Shown here piece after piece: positions 24,821 through 33,570 of a stretch of 33,570 bases of DNA. Both the position numbers and the translations under genes were made by a program. Numbering within the stretch: position 1 is the stretch's first letter; each line of letters opens with the position of its first letter. Location of the stretch: NCBI GenBank assembly GCA_021775755.1, contig JAJFHE010000065.1, positions 1-33,570 of the forward strand, given 5' to 3'. The notes under the pieces were generated by a model. It was not told the DNA's origin. It ran no database searches and saw nothing but the letters and a program-made list of their open reading frames with translations. Source of the DNA: Hyphomicrobiales bacterium (GTDB lineage Bacteria > Pseudomonadota > Alphaproteobacteria > Rhizobiales > JAJFHB01).

Positions 24821-25068
24821 CCAGCGCAGAATTCAACATTGCCGGAAGGCAGGCCGGTGGCCGGTGATGACCGGAGAGCAGCGGCCGCGGCGTTTTGTAT
24901 GAACGCAGGCGCCACTGGAGTACCGGACGCGTCACCGCCAGTTGCCGGGGGAGCCACGTTCCGATCCGGTTCAGCACCGGCGGCGACCGCGTGTGGCGCG
25001 GCGATCAGCATGAATGTGGCGGCCAGCGCCGCTGTCGTGTTGCGAACGGTTGATGATCTTTCAGACAC
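24805..25068 (-). CDS. Small exported protein, unknown
   Basis: An 87-aa protein not recognised as any family. The GTG start at 25068 is supported by AGGAG eight bases upstream. The N-terminus is a clear Sec signal: VSERSSTVRN, then hydrophobic TTAALAATFMLIAAPHAVA, with cleavage expected at AVAA-GAEP. The mature part of about 57 residues is rich in Ala, Pro and Gly (NVAPPATGGDASGTPVAPAFIQNAAAAAL) and ends SGNVEFCAGPGHE with a lone cysteine. It is divergent from ctaD across about 300 bp that contain a perfect FNR box. Signal peptide plus well-placed ribosome binding site make it more than a chance frame, but low complexity leaves doubt. Confidence 0.5.
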   Translation of the reverse strand: MSERSSTVRNTTAALAATFMLIAAPHAVAAGAEPDRNVAPPATGGDASGTPVAPAFIQNAAAAALRSSPATGLPSGNVEFCAGPGHE

Positions 25069-25227
25069 GCTCTGGCTCCTGCCGGGCCTCCAGAATTCTC
25101 CCCGCCGGGGCCCGTGTCGGGCGGTGACTCTCAGTCTACATGAACGGATAAGCGACGCGGATTCACAGGTGCGTGACGGTTCCGTGCACAGTGTGGCGAT
25201 GCACCGCAGCACGATGCAGAAGGCGAT

Positions 25228-25241
25228 TTGATCTAGATCAA
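25228..25241. promoter_or_regulatory. Perfect FNR/FixK box upstream of ctaD
   Basis: TTGATCTAGATCAA is a perfect palindrome and an exact match to the FNR/FixK/Anr consensus TTGAT-N4-ATCAA. It lies 130 bp upstream of the ctaD start and 160 bp upstream of the GTG start of the divergent small exported protein, so it could control either gene. Its distance from an actual transcription start is not known, so activation versus repression cannot be read off. Confidence 0.75.
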
Positions 25242-25367
25242 ATTGATCCATTCCCCATCCTCCAAAACTTTCGCGCCGGAATTGTTCGCATTGCCGGTGG
25301 CGGGGGCGCTGTGCCCGCGCGAGGGGCTGGCGATGCGGAAAAGAAACGTTACAAGCCACAGGGGTGA

Positions 25368-27445
<2,078 letters not shown>

Positions 27446-27459
27446 GCCATAGTTAACGG

Positions 27460-27474
27460 TGAAACGGTTGAAAC
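27460..27474. promoter_or_regulatory. TGAAAC pair with 9-bp period
   Basis: TGAAAC at 27460-27465 and again at 27469-27474, nine bases apart, reading TGAAACGGTTGAAAC. The same arrangement with a 9-bp period occurs at 27639-27652 (first unit CGAAAC) and 31326-31340. The repeated geometry suggests a shared protein-binding site, but this copy is the weakest of the three. Confidence 0.35.
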
Positions 27475-27638
27475 AAAGCGGCTGTCACCAAAGCCGTTGC
27501 GTTTTGTTTTCAGACCAATGATCTGACTCTGAATCATCTGAAATTACCTATAAATTCAAATGCTTACCCAAGTTTCGACGAGGCGCTGCCGGAACGCGCC
27601 GGGGCTCGGCCTGACGGTCTGCGGCGGATTTTTCTCAC

Positions 27639-27692
27639 GAAACCTTTGAAACACGAAAGCGCGGTTCGGGAAACACGCCTGAAACAGCAGTG
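27639..27692 (+). promoter_or_regulatory. Composite GAAAC site before the DUF1127 gene
   Basis: GAAAC at 27639 and 27648 (9-bp period) leads into TTGAAACACGAAA (27646-27658). CCTGAAAC begins at 27678, exactly 32 bp after the start of the TTGAAAC block, and continues AGCAGTG. The same two blocks at the same 32-bp spacing occur upstream of the small gene at 31462. The site ends 54 bp before the DUF1127 start. It may be a tandem activator site. Brucella VtlR, a LysR-type regulator, is known to control DUF1127 genes, but I cannot say that its site looks like this. Confidence 0.5.
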
Positions 27693-27745
27693 TCCGATAT
27701 GTGTCTCATCGCAAGAACGCGATCACAGTCATCGGAGAGAGTGCC

Positions 27746-27991
27746 ATGAATATCGCAACAACAATGCTGACACGCGGCGCATCTGCCCCGTCTGTTACGG
27801 CGGGTGTCGCGGAAAAATACAAACAATGGATGGGTGCCCTGCGCGCCGCGCGCAAACGCCGTGAATCGGTGATCAGCCTTAGTGCTCTCGATGCGCGTGC
27901 CCTGGCGGACATCGGCATGAACCGGACTGAGATCACGTCGATCGTGTATGCGGGCGGCGAGGACAGGAGGCGGGCTCATGAAGAGCGTTGA
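27746..27991 (+). CDS. DUF1127 small protein
   Basis: Small basic protein of 81 aa with the C-terminal DUF1127 motif LSALDARALADIGMNRTEITSIVY. The N-terminal part has WMGALRAARKRRESVIS, a positively charged helix. The start at 27746 has GGAGAGA upstream. In alphaproteobacteria these proteins are linked to RNA turnover and to phosphate or sugar metabolism; the job here is unknown. It overlaps the following alpha/beta hydrolase start by 14 bp. The upstream region has a composite GAAAC motif shared with a second small gene. Confidence 0.85.
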   Translation: MNIATTMLTRGASAPSVTAGVAEKYKQWMGALRAARKRRESVISLSALDARALADIGMNRTEITSIVYAGGEDRRRAHEER

Positions 27992-28841
27992 AAACCGCAC
28001 CGCCCAACTGTTCTACCGTCAGCAAGGCTCCGGCGCTCCTGTCATCGTACTGCATGGTTCGGCATCGACGGGCGCGCAATGGACCGGTCTGATGGCTCAG
28101 CTTGAAAGCAGGTACCGGGTCATCGTGCCCGATCTGCCGGGCTATGGCGCCTCGCGCGAGGTTCCCGGTACGAGCCGCTCGCGGCTCAGGGCCGAGGCCC
28201 GCGCGGTTGCCGAGATTGCGATCGCCACCGGCCAGCCGGTGCATCTCGTCGGCCATTCCTATGGCGGCGCGGTGGCGCTCAAGCTGGCGCTGGTGTGGCC
28301 GGAACTGGTGTGCAGCCTGACGCTTGTCGAGCCGGCGGTCTTTCACCTGCTGCGCGACGGCAATGCGGCGGACGCCGCGTTGTTCGCGGACATCCGCGGC
28401 GTCGCGGGATGCATGTCGGCTTCCGCGGCAAGCGATGCACCGGACGCCGCCATGGCGCATTTTGTCGATTTCTGGAACGGCAAGAGCGCCTGGGCTGGTT
28501 TTCGTCCCGAACAGCGGACGCGGATGAAAGAAGCGCTTGGCGCCGTGCTCGGCAACTTCGCCGCCGGGTTCGCCGAAGATTTTGCCATCGCGGACTGCGC
28601 CAACATCACCTGCCCGGTGCAGCTAGTCATGGGACTTCAGTCCCAGCCCGCCGCGCAGCGCGTAACCGAAATGCTGGCGGAAACCTTGCCGGATGCGCGC
28701 CTCACCCTGATTTCGGATGCCGGGCACATGTCGCCCGTCACCCACCCCCATGTCGTGAACCCGACAATCGCGAAACACATTGCGACCGCCGATCACGTTC
28801 ATCGAACCGGCGAGCCAACGCGCACGCGCTGGGTAGCCTGA
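27978..28841 (+). CDS. Alpha/beta-fold hydrolase
   Basis: Alpha/beta hydrolase of 287 aa. The start at 27978 (MKSVENRTAQLF) has AGGAGG eight bases upstream and overlaps the DUF1127 gene. Motifs: VIVLHGSASTGAQW (oxyanion region), IVPDLPGYGASRE, nucleophile elbow VGHSYGG with Ser94, an acid likely in the VMGLQSQPAA region, and the histidine in ISDAGHMSPVTHP. Such proteins hydrolyse esters, lactones or C-C bonds; the substrate cannot be read. It is 33 bp upstream of metY, so it may be cotranscribed with it. A homoserine O-acyltransferase (MetX) role was considered, but the length and motifs do not fit and MetA is present. Confidence 0.85.
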   Translation: MKSVENRTAQLFYRQQGSGAPVIVLHGSASTGAQWTGLMAQLESRYRVIVPDLPGYGASREVPGTSRSRLRAEARAVAEIAIATGQPVHLVGHSYGGAVALKLALVWPELVCSLTLVEPAVFHLLRDGNAADAALFADIRGVAGCMSASAASDAPDAAMAHFVDFWNGKSAWAGFRPEQRTRMKEALGAVLGNFAAGFAEDFAIADCANITCPVQLVMGLQSQPAAQRVTEMLAETLPDARLTLISDAGHMSPVTHPHVVNPTIAKHIATADHVHRTGEPTRTRWVA

Positions 28842-28874
28842 AGCCTATTGCATATCAAATCCGAGGAGAGAGAA

Positions 28875-30188
28875 ATGACCGTTGAATCCACCAAACCGGA
28901 AACCATCGTCCTGCACCACGCCTACCGCGCCGACCCGGCGACCGGGGCGACCGCGGTGCCGATCTATCAGACGACGTCGTTTGAGTTCCAGAGCACTGAG
29001 CATGCCTCGAGCTTGTTCGCTCTGCAGGAACTCGGCAACATCTACACCCGCGTCATGAACCCGACACAGGATGTGCTCGAGCAGCGCATCACCGCGCTCG
29101 AGGGCGGCGCTGCGGCACTGGCGACAAGTTCGGGTCAGGCGGCGATTGCCATGTCGATCCAGAACATTGCCGGCCAGGGCGACAACATCGTCAGCTCGAC
29201 CAATCTCTATGGCGGCTCCTGGAACCTTTTTGCAAATACGTTCAAGACGATGGGCATCGAGGTGCGGTTCGTCGACCCGAACGACCCGGAAGCGTTCCGG
29301 CGCGCCACGGACAACAGGACGCGGGCCTATTTCGCCGAAACCCTGCCCAATCCGAAGCTTGAGGTGTTCCCGATCGCCGAAGTCGCCGCCATCGGCGAAG
29401 ATCTCGGCGTGCCACTCATTGTCGACAACACCGCCGCGCCGATCATGTGCCGTCCGTTCGATCATGGCGCTCACATCACGGTCTATTCCACGACCAAGTA
29501 TATCGGCGGCCACGGGACGTCCATCGGCGGCATTATCGTCGACTCCGGCCGCTTCGACTGGGTGAAGCATGCGGACCGTTTTCCGATGCTCAACAAGCCG
29601 GACCCGAGCTATCACGGCGCGGTGTGGACGCAAGCCGTCGAGCCGCTCGGCCCCATCGCCTACATCATGAAGGCGCGGGTGACCGTGCAGCGCGACATGG
29701 GCTATGCGGTGAGCCCGTTCAACGCGTTCCAGTTCATTCAGGGTCTCGAAACGCTGCCGCTTAGAATGCGCGAGCACAACCGCAATGCGCAGGCGGTTGC
29801 GGGTTATCTCGCCGAGCATCCGGCCGTTGAGCGGGTCATTTTCCCGGGCTTCTTCAAGGGCGAGCAGAAGCGCCGCGCCCAGACCTACCTGCAAGGCGGG
29901 TTCGGTGGACTGGTCGGTTTTGAACTCAAGGACGGCGAGCAGGCCGGCAAGGAGTTCATCGATGCCTGCTCCCTGTTCTACCATGTCGCCAATATCGGCG
30001 ATGCGCGCTCGCTGGCGATCCACCCGGCGTCGACGACGCACTCGCAGCTGAGCCCGGCGGAACAGCTCGCAACCGGCGTAACGCCCGGCTATGTGCGCCT
30101 TTCGGTCGGTATCGAGCATATCGACGATATCATCGCCGATCTCGATCAGTCCCTGGCGGCGGTAACCCCGGCACGCAAAGCAGCCTGA
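28875..30188 (+). CDS. metY: O-acetylhomoserine sulfhydrylase
   Basis: PLP-dependent Cys/Met metabolism enzyme, 437 aa, which makes homocysteine from O-acetylhomoserine and sulfide, and can use methanethiol to make methionine directly. The start at 28875 follows GGAGAGAG. Motifs: TGATAVPIYQTTSFEFQS, YTRVMNPTQDVLEQRITALEGG, LYGGSWNLF, LIVDNTAAP and the PLP site VYSTTKYIGGHGTSIGG with Lys208. The size and the LYGGSWNLF and KYIGGHG motifs separate MetY from shorter MetB/MetC-type lyases. metA follows 87 bp downstream. Confidence 0.93.
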   Translation: MTVESTKPETIVLHHAYRADPATGATAVPIYQTTSFEFQSTEHASSLFALQELGNIYTRVMNPTQDVLEQRITALEGGAAALATSSGQAAIAMSIQNIAGQGDNIVSSTNLYGGSWNLFANTFKTMGIEVRFVDPNDPEAFRRATDNRTRAYFAETLPNPKLEVFPIAEVAAIGEDLGVPLIVDNTAAPIMCRPFDHGAHITVYSTTKYIGGHGTSIGGIIVDSGRFDWVKHADRFPMLNKPDPSYHGAVWTQAVEPLGPIAYIMKARVTVQRDMGYAVSPFNAFQFIQGLETLPLRMREHNRNAQAVAGYLAEHPAVERVIFPGFFKGEQKRRAQTYLQGGFGGLVGFELKDGEQAGKEFIDACSLFYHVANIGDARSLAIHPASTTHSQLSPAEQLATGVTPGYVRLSVGIEHIDDIIADLDQSLAAVTPARKAA

Positions 30189-30201
30189 CGAATCAATGCG
30201 T

Positions 30202-30227
30202 TGGCGGCGGTCCTTGAACCGCCGCCA
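30202..30227 (+). terminator. Stem-loop between metY and metA
   Basis: A perfect 10-bp GC-rich stem, TGGCGGCGGT pairing with ACCGCCGCCA, around the loop CCTTGA, lies 14 bp after the metY stop. There is no T-run behind it, so it may act as an attenuator or mRNA-protecting hairpin rather than a full terminator. It lies upstream of the metA start. Confidence 0.5.
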
Positions 30228-30275
30228 CACGATTCTTATGTAATGCCGAATACCTGCACACCGATGGACGCGAAA

Positions 30276-31220
30276 ATGATCATTGCCCTGCCTGATGGCC
30301 TGCCTGCCACCGAAACTCTCCGCAAGGAGGGGCTTGGCGTGATTGCCGGCCGTGATGCGATGCTGGCGATGATCAACCCGGTGCGTATCGCCCTCGTCAA
30401 CCTGATGCCCGACAAGCAGGCGACCGAGACGCAGTTTGCCAGGCTTCTGGCGCGCGCGCCCTATCCGGTCGAGCTGACCCTGGTGCGCCCCGCCTCGCAC
30501 CGCATAAGAAACAACGCGCGCGATCACCTGGAGCGGTTCTATTCGCCCTGGCCGTCGGTTGCCGGACGGCGCTTTGACGGGGTTATCGTGACCGGTGCGC
30601 CGGTTGAGCAGATTGCCTTCGAGGACGTCGACTACTGGAGGGAGCTCACGCGTATTTTCGACTGGGCGGCAGCCGAAGTGCCCGCCTCCATGTATGTGTG
30701 CTGGGCCGGGCAGGCAGCGCTCTACCACCGCTACGGCATCCAGAAACAACAGATGTTCTCAAAGCTTTTTGGGCTGTACGAGCACACCGTCGAAGCTCCG
30801 ATGGAGCGTGCGGTCGGCCGGTTCGCCGAGACCTTCACAATTCCCGTATCGCGCCACACGGAAATCCACCGAGACGATATCGAGGCGCAGGCGGGGCTCA
30901 CCGTCGTTGCCGCTTCCGATGAAGCGGGCGTTGGCCTGGTGCGTGACGAGACGAGCGGTGCGCTGATCAATTTCAACCACTTCGAGTACGAGGCCGACAC
31001 ACTGGCGCGCGAATTCCTGCGCGACCGTATGGCCCTGCGCGAAACCACGGTGCCGGTCAACTATTTCCCCGGCAGCGACCCTGGCGCCCTGCCACGCAAC
31101 AACTGGCAACGCAATGCGCAGCAGTTCTTCAACAACTGGGTCCGCGAGGCGCAGACGGGTGGGGTGCGTGCCGGCTTGCGCGACCGCATCGACTATTCGG
31201 CCAGTGGACTGTCCGCCTGA
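30276..31220 (+). CDS. metA: Homoserine O-acetyltransferase (MetA family)
   Basis: MetA-family homoserine acyltransferase, 314 aa, the first committed step of methionine synthesis. The start at 30276 aligns with the usual family N-terminus (M-x-I-x-x-PDxLPA). With this start Cys142 is the acyl-enzyme nucleophile (MYVCWAGQAALYHRYGI), and the acyl-donor-defining position 111 is Glu (TGAPVEQIAF). Glu111 is reported to select acetyl-CoA, Gly111 succinyl-CoA, so an acetyl enzyme is predicted. VSRHTEIH holds the catalytic His/Glu pair, and FNHFEYEADTLAREFLRD is conserved. Upstream ATGs at 30243 and 30264 lack ribosome binding sites. The MetY neighbour needs exactly this product. Confidence 0.92.
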   Translation: MIIALPDGLPATETLRKEGLGVIAGRDAMLAMINPVRIALVNLMPDKQATETQFARLLARAPYPVELTLVRPASHRIRNNARDHLERFYSPWPSVAGRRFDGVIVTGAPVEQIAFEDVDYWRELTRIFDWAAAEVPASMYVCWAGQAALYHRYGIQKQQMFSKLFGLYEHTVEAPMERAVGRFAETFTIPVSRHTEIHRDDIEAQAGLTVVAASDEAGVGLVRDETSGALINFNHFEYEADTLAREFLRDRMALRETTVPVNYFPGSDPGALPRNNWQRNAQQFFNNWVREAQTGGVRAGLRDRIDYSASGLSA

Positions 31221-31325
31221 GACCTTCTGCCGGACTGGCCAATTCCTATCAAAATTCCCGCAAGTTTCCACGTAGCGCGGCTCTGCCCTGCGCCCGTGCG
31301 CACCTGATTGTTGCCGCCTCCCCAC

Positions 31326-31380
31326 TGAAACAATTGAAACACGAAACGGGGTAAGCAGAAAAAATCCTGAAACGGCGGTG
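31326..31380 (+). promoter_or_regulatory. Composite GAAAC site before the small gene at 31462
   Basis: TGAAAC at 31326 and 31335 (9-bp period) leads into TTGAAACACGAAA (31334-31346). CCTGAAAC begins at 31366, 32 bp after that block starts, continuing GGCGGTG. The 13-base block is identical to the one at 27646, and CCTGAAAC-n-GC-n-GTG also matches, at the same spacing. It ends 81 bp before the start used for the small gene. Confidence 0.5.
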
Positions 31381-31461
31381 GATTACAAATTGATCATCGA
31401 AAACGCCAAGAAAGTGGCCTCGGGCAAATCCGAACAACGGGCCATCTGGAGCTTGAAGACG

Positions 31462-31680
31462 ATGAACACGCTGTCTCACACCGATACCTCCGAAAGCGCG
31501 CACCACGGTGTGACATTCGATGTTGCAGGACCTTATGCGGAACGCTTTGCCGCGCGCATGGCGTTTGGCGACATGGTCTTTGTCGGTGTGAGCGCGCTGG
31601 CGCGTTCGGCGCTGTCGCTCGCAAGCCGTGGCAGTGAAACCAATGCCGCGCCGGACGGGTGCTGCAACGCACTCAGCTAA
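31462..31680 (+). CDS. Small protein, unknown
   Basis: A 72-aa protein of no family I recognise. The start at 31462 (MNTLSHTD) has GGAG about 11 bp upstream; a longer frame from a GTG at 31378 lacks a ribosome binding site. The middle is amphipathic to hydrophobic (FAARMAFGDMVFVGVSALARSALSLASRG), possibly one membrane-associated helix, and the end has CCNALS. It shares the composite upstream motif of the DUF1127 gene, which argues that it is expressed. It lies 190 bp before the response regulator, same strand. Confidence 0.5.
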   Translation: MNTLSHTDTSESAHHGVTFDVAGPYAERFAARMAFGDMVFVGVSALARSALSLASRGSETNAAPDGCCNALS

Positions 31681-31870
31681 GCGAACACAGCTTGAAGTCT
31701 GGAGCGGGATAGAAGGATCAAGGGGAGCAATCGTTCAGGAGATGTCCCGTCTCTGGTTCCCGGTTACGGGAAAACCTTGGGGAAGAGCGGAAATGTCCAT
31801 ACAACAACTTTGCACAGCGGAAACGAACGCTGGTAGATTCCCAGCTGCACAAAGAAGGCCGATTCGCATC

Positions 31871-32593
31871 ATGGAAGCCCGTGAGCACATTGTCGTTTGC
31901 GACGACGAGCCGGATATCCGCGATGTGGTCGCGGAATATCTGGAGCGGCAGGGCTATGACGTGTCGCAGGCCGGCAACGGCGTTGAGCTGCGCGAGATCG
32001 TTGCCGAGCGTTCGGTGGACGCGGTGGTGCTCGACATTTCCATGCCCGGCGAGGACGGTTTGTCCATTGCGCGCGATCTGAGCGCCACAACGGACATTGC
32101 CATTGTCATGCTGACCGCGTCCGGCGAAACCGTCGATCGCATTGTCGGCCTTGAAATGGGCGCCGACGACTATCTGGCAAAGCCCGTCGACCTGCGTGAA
32201 CTGCTGGCGCGGCTGCGCGCCGTTTTGCGGCGCTCGCGCAGCGCACCCGCGGAGGCGGCGGAAACACCCACGGCGGAGGGTCAGCGCTTTACCTTCGGCC
32301 TGTGCCAGCTCGATCTGGAAAGCCACAAGCTCTATGACGGCGATGGCGAGGAGGTCGCGATCACGGCGATGGAATTCAATCTCCTGAAAGTGTTCGCGGA
32401 GCATCCAAACCGGGTGCTGAACCGCGATCAGCTGCTGGAGCTTGCCCATCACCGCGCCTGGGACCCGTTCGACCGGTCCATAGACATCAGGATTTCGAGA
32501 TTGCGCAAGAAGATCGAAAAAGATCCGACCAAGCCGCAGATCATCAAGACGGTGCGCGGCATTGGCTACCGGTTTTCGCCGAAGGGCGATTAG
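31871..32593 (+). CDS. OmpR-type response regulator (orphan)
   Basis: Two-domain response regulator, 240 aa. The receiver domain is HIVVCDDEPDIRDVVAEYLERQGYDV, with phosphoacceptor Asp55 in VVLDISMPGEDGL, MLTASGETVDRIVGLEMGADDYLAKPVDLRELLAR and Lys104. The winged-helix output domain has ITAMEFNLLKVFAEHPNRVLNRDQLLELAHHR and DRSIDIRISRLRKKIEKDPTKPQIIKTVRGIGYRF. The start at 31871 gives the family N-terminus; 31793 is an alternative with a GGGGAAGAG ahead and would add 26 residues. No sensor kinase is adjacent before the GST gene. Confidence 0.92.
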   Translation: MEAREHIVVCDDEPDIRDVVAEYLERQGYDVSQAGNGVELREIVAERSVDAVVLDISMPGEDGLSIARDLSATTDIAIVMLTASGETVDRIVGLEMGADDYLAKPVDLRELLARLRAVLRRSRSAPAEAAETPTAEGQRFTFGLCQLDLESHKLYDGDGEEVAITAMEFNLLKVFAEHPNRVLNRDQLLELAHHRAWDPFDRSIDIRISRLRKKIEKDPTKPQIIKTVRGIGYRFSPKGD

Positions 32594-32660
32594 GCCGGGA
32601 TATGATCACTTCGACAATGCGAACGCCGCTAACGCGCCCCGGTGCTGCTGCCTGAAGCCG

Positions 32661-33407
32661 ATGCCTGTTCCCGTTCTCTATATTTTTTCCATTTCGCATT
32701 ACTGCGAGAAGGCGCGCTGGGCACTGGACTATCTTGGAGTTGAGTACAAAATTTCTCATGTTGCGCCCGGCGTTCACTTGCAGACTGCCAAACGGCTCGG
32801 AGCGCGGCGGTCGTCGCTGCCCATTCTCGTGGCGGACGGGAAAACCATACAGGGCTCGTCGGAAATTCTCGATTGGGCGGAGGCGTCGTCCGCCGACCGT
32901 GGCCGGCGACTTATACCCGACACCGGACGCCGCGAATGTCTCGATATCGAGAAACGCCTCGACGATATCGCGGGCGTCCATGCCCGTCGGTACTTCTATT
33001 CAGAGGCGGTTGTCGATTACCCGCATCTGGTCCGTCCGATGTTTGCCGCGAAAGTGGCGTTACCGCAGAAACTGCTGGCTGGCATGATCTGGGGCGTGGT
33101 GCGCAAGCGAATGATCGAACGCATGGATCTCGGGCCGGAGCAGCGTGATGCCTCCAAACGGATCGTGGATGGCGAGTTGAACTGGATCGACGGCCTGCTG
33201 GCCGATGGCAGGTCCTATCTGGTGGGAGACGCGTTTTCGCGCGCGGATATGACTGCCGCGAGCCTCCTGGCACCGCTGGCGGTTCCGCCGCAGCATCCCA
33301 CCTATGCGGATCTGACGATGCCGCCGAAGCTCGCCGCGGATCTGGCCGAGTGGGAAGGCCGACCATCGCTTACCTGGGTGCGCGAGATATACGCCCGGCA
33401 CCGCTGA
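32661..33407 (+). CDS. Glutathione S-transferase-like protein
   Basis: A 248-aa protein with an N-terminal thioredoxin-like GST domain: VPVLYIFSISHYCEKARWALDYLGVEYKISHV, with a candidate catalytic Ser/Cys in SISHYCEKAR, and SSLPILVADGKTIQGSSEILDWAE (cis-Pro and glutathione gamma-Glu site). The C-terminal all-helical half ends with VGDAFSRADMTAASLLAPLAVPPQHP, a GST N-capping box-like motif (SRADM). The start at 32661 is chosen because residues upstream are not GST-like; the ribosome binding site is weak. It ends 22 bp before the structured right-end repeat. Confidence 0.85.
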   Translation: MPVPVLYIFSISHYCEKARWALDYLGVEYKISHVAPGVHLQTAKRLGARRSSLPILVADGKTIQGSSEILDWAEASSADRGRRLIPDTGRRECLDIEKRLDDIAGVHARRYFYSEAVVDYPHLVRPMFAAKVALPQKLLAGMIWGVVRKRMIERMDLGPEQRDASKRIVDGELNWIDGLLADGRSYLVGDAFSRADMTAASLLAPLAVPPQHPTYADLTMPPKLAADLAEWEGRPSLTWVREIYARHR

Positions 33408-33429
33408 GCATCGGACCTCGGCCCGCTTT

Positions 33430-33570
33430 ATACCAAGGGTGGCAATTATTGACCCATTTCATGAGCCATTCCGGCTCGCTCGACGAGGCGCGGGCCGCAG
33501 TGCGATGCGGTGTATCGGACAAGGCCCGCAACGCGGTCGACGGGCCGGAATGGCCCACCGCAGGCCGGGT
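33430..33570. repeat. Right half of a MITE-like structured repeat
   Basis: 33430-33455 is the reverse complement of 114-139 with one mismatch. Next comes a large nested hairpin: GCCATTCCGGC (33465-33475) pairs perfectly with GCCGGAATGGC (33544-33554), extended by CG and TCGA with a bulge. Inside it GCGGGCC (33490-33496) pairs with GGCCCGC (33523-33529). The last 18 bases equal bases 1-18. No transposase is near. The TA-CCAAGGG outer end and the structure fit a non-autonomous element. Confidence 0.6.

Larger units (their letters stand above)
27446..27745. other. Intergenic region with repeated GAAAC motifs
   Basis: This 300-bp stretch runs between the DUF2244 and DUF1127 genes. It holds a GAAAC pair at 27461-27474, a weak hairpin (CGGCT/AGCCG, about 27479-27496) followed by a T-rich run around 27500-27512 that may terminate the ctaD transcript, an AT-rich segment around 27540-27562, and the composite GAAAC site at 27639-27692. 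The remainder shows nothing else I can name. Confidence 0.5.

Noticed and set aside
28842-30275. SAM-II riboswitch before metY or metA.
   Set aside because: Only 33 bp precede metY, and the metY-metA gap is filled by a simple 10-bp GC hairpin with no pseudoknot-like conserved core that I can see.
30201-30275. Longer metA starting at the TTG at 30201.
   Set aside because: That start lies in the stem of the hairpin and lacks a ribosome binding site; the start at 30276 places Glu111 and Cys142 at their usual family positions.

Overview
The window looks like chromosomal DNA of an aerobic, probably marine alphaproteobacterium. The evidence is the high GC content, the set of gene families (IorAB with a long beta subunit, DUF1127, DUF2244, AGXT2-like aminotransferase, FAD-GcvT demethylases, TRAP transporter), a perfect FNR/FixK-type box before an aa3-type ctaD, and a DMSP lyase of the DddP type. 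I see no rRNA, tRNA, CRISPR array, phage gene, transposase or plasmid replication gene. Thirty protein genes are supported.

Layout. (1) 1-139 and 33430-33570 are the two halves of a structured, MITE-like element: they share an 18-bp direct overlap at the extreme ends and 26-bp near-perfect inverted repeats. (2) 326-8604, minus strand: a probable seven-gene operon, iorA-iorB (arylpyruvate:ferredoxin oxidoreductase), dctP-dctQ-dctM (TRAP transporter), marR, and an exported cyclase-family hydrolase. It points to uptake and oxidation of an aromatic or branched 2-oxo acid. (3) 8812-12961: an unknown 329-aa protein (+), then a membrane desaturase, a redoxin, a hot-dog thioesterase and a LysR regulator (all -). 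(4) 13111-14576: DoxX and a glutathionyl-hydroquinone reductase, divergent from LysR. (5) 14584-24797, the most interesting part: a divergent cluster with sulfotransferase-like, MttB-like methyltransferase and AGXT2-like aminotransferase genes on the minus strand, and two tandem FAD-GcvT demethylases followed by dddP on the plus strand. (6) 24805-27445: a small exported protein (-) divergent from an orphan ctaD and a DUF2244 gene, with the FNR box between. (7) 27746-33407: DUF1127, alpha/beta hydrolase, metY, metA, a small unknown gene, an orphan OmpR-type response regulator and a GST.

How the genes may work together. DddP retains every metal ligand and the catalytic aspartate known for this lyase, so DMSP cleavage to DMS and acrylate is the best-supported activity of the central cluster. 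Its neighbours are all of types that remove or move methyl or amino groups on methylated amines, so the cluster may process a group of methylated onium osmolytes (DMSP, betaines, sarcosine or dimethylglycine). MetA carries the residue diagnostic of acetyl-CoA use, matching the adjacent O-acetylhomoserine sulfhydrylase MetY, which could fix sulfide or methanethiol into homocysteine or methionine. These pathway links are inference; the family assignments rest on visible motifs.
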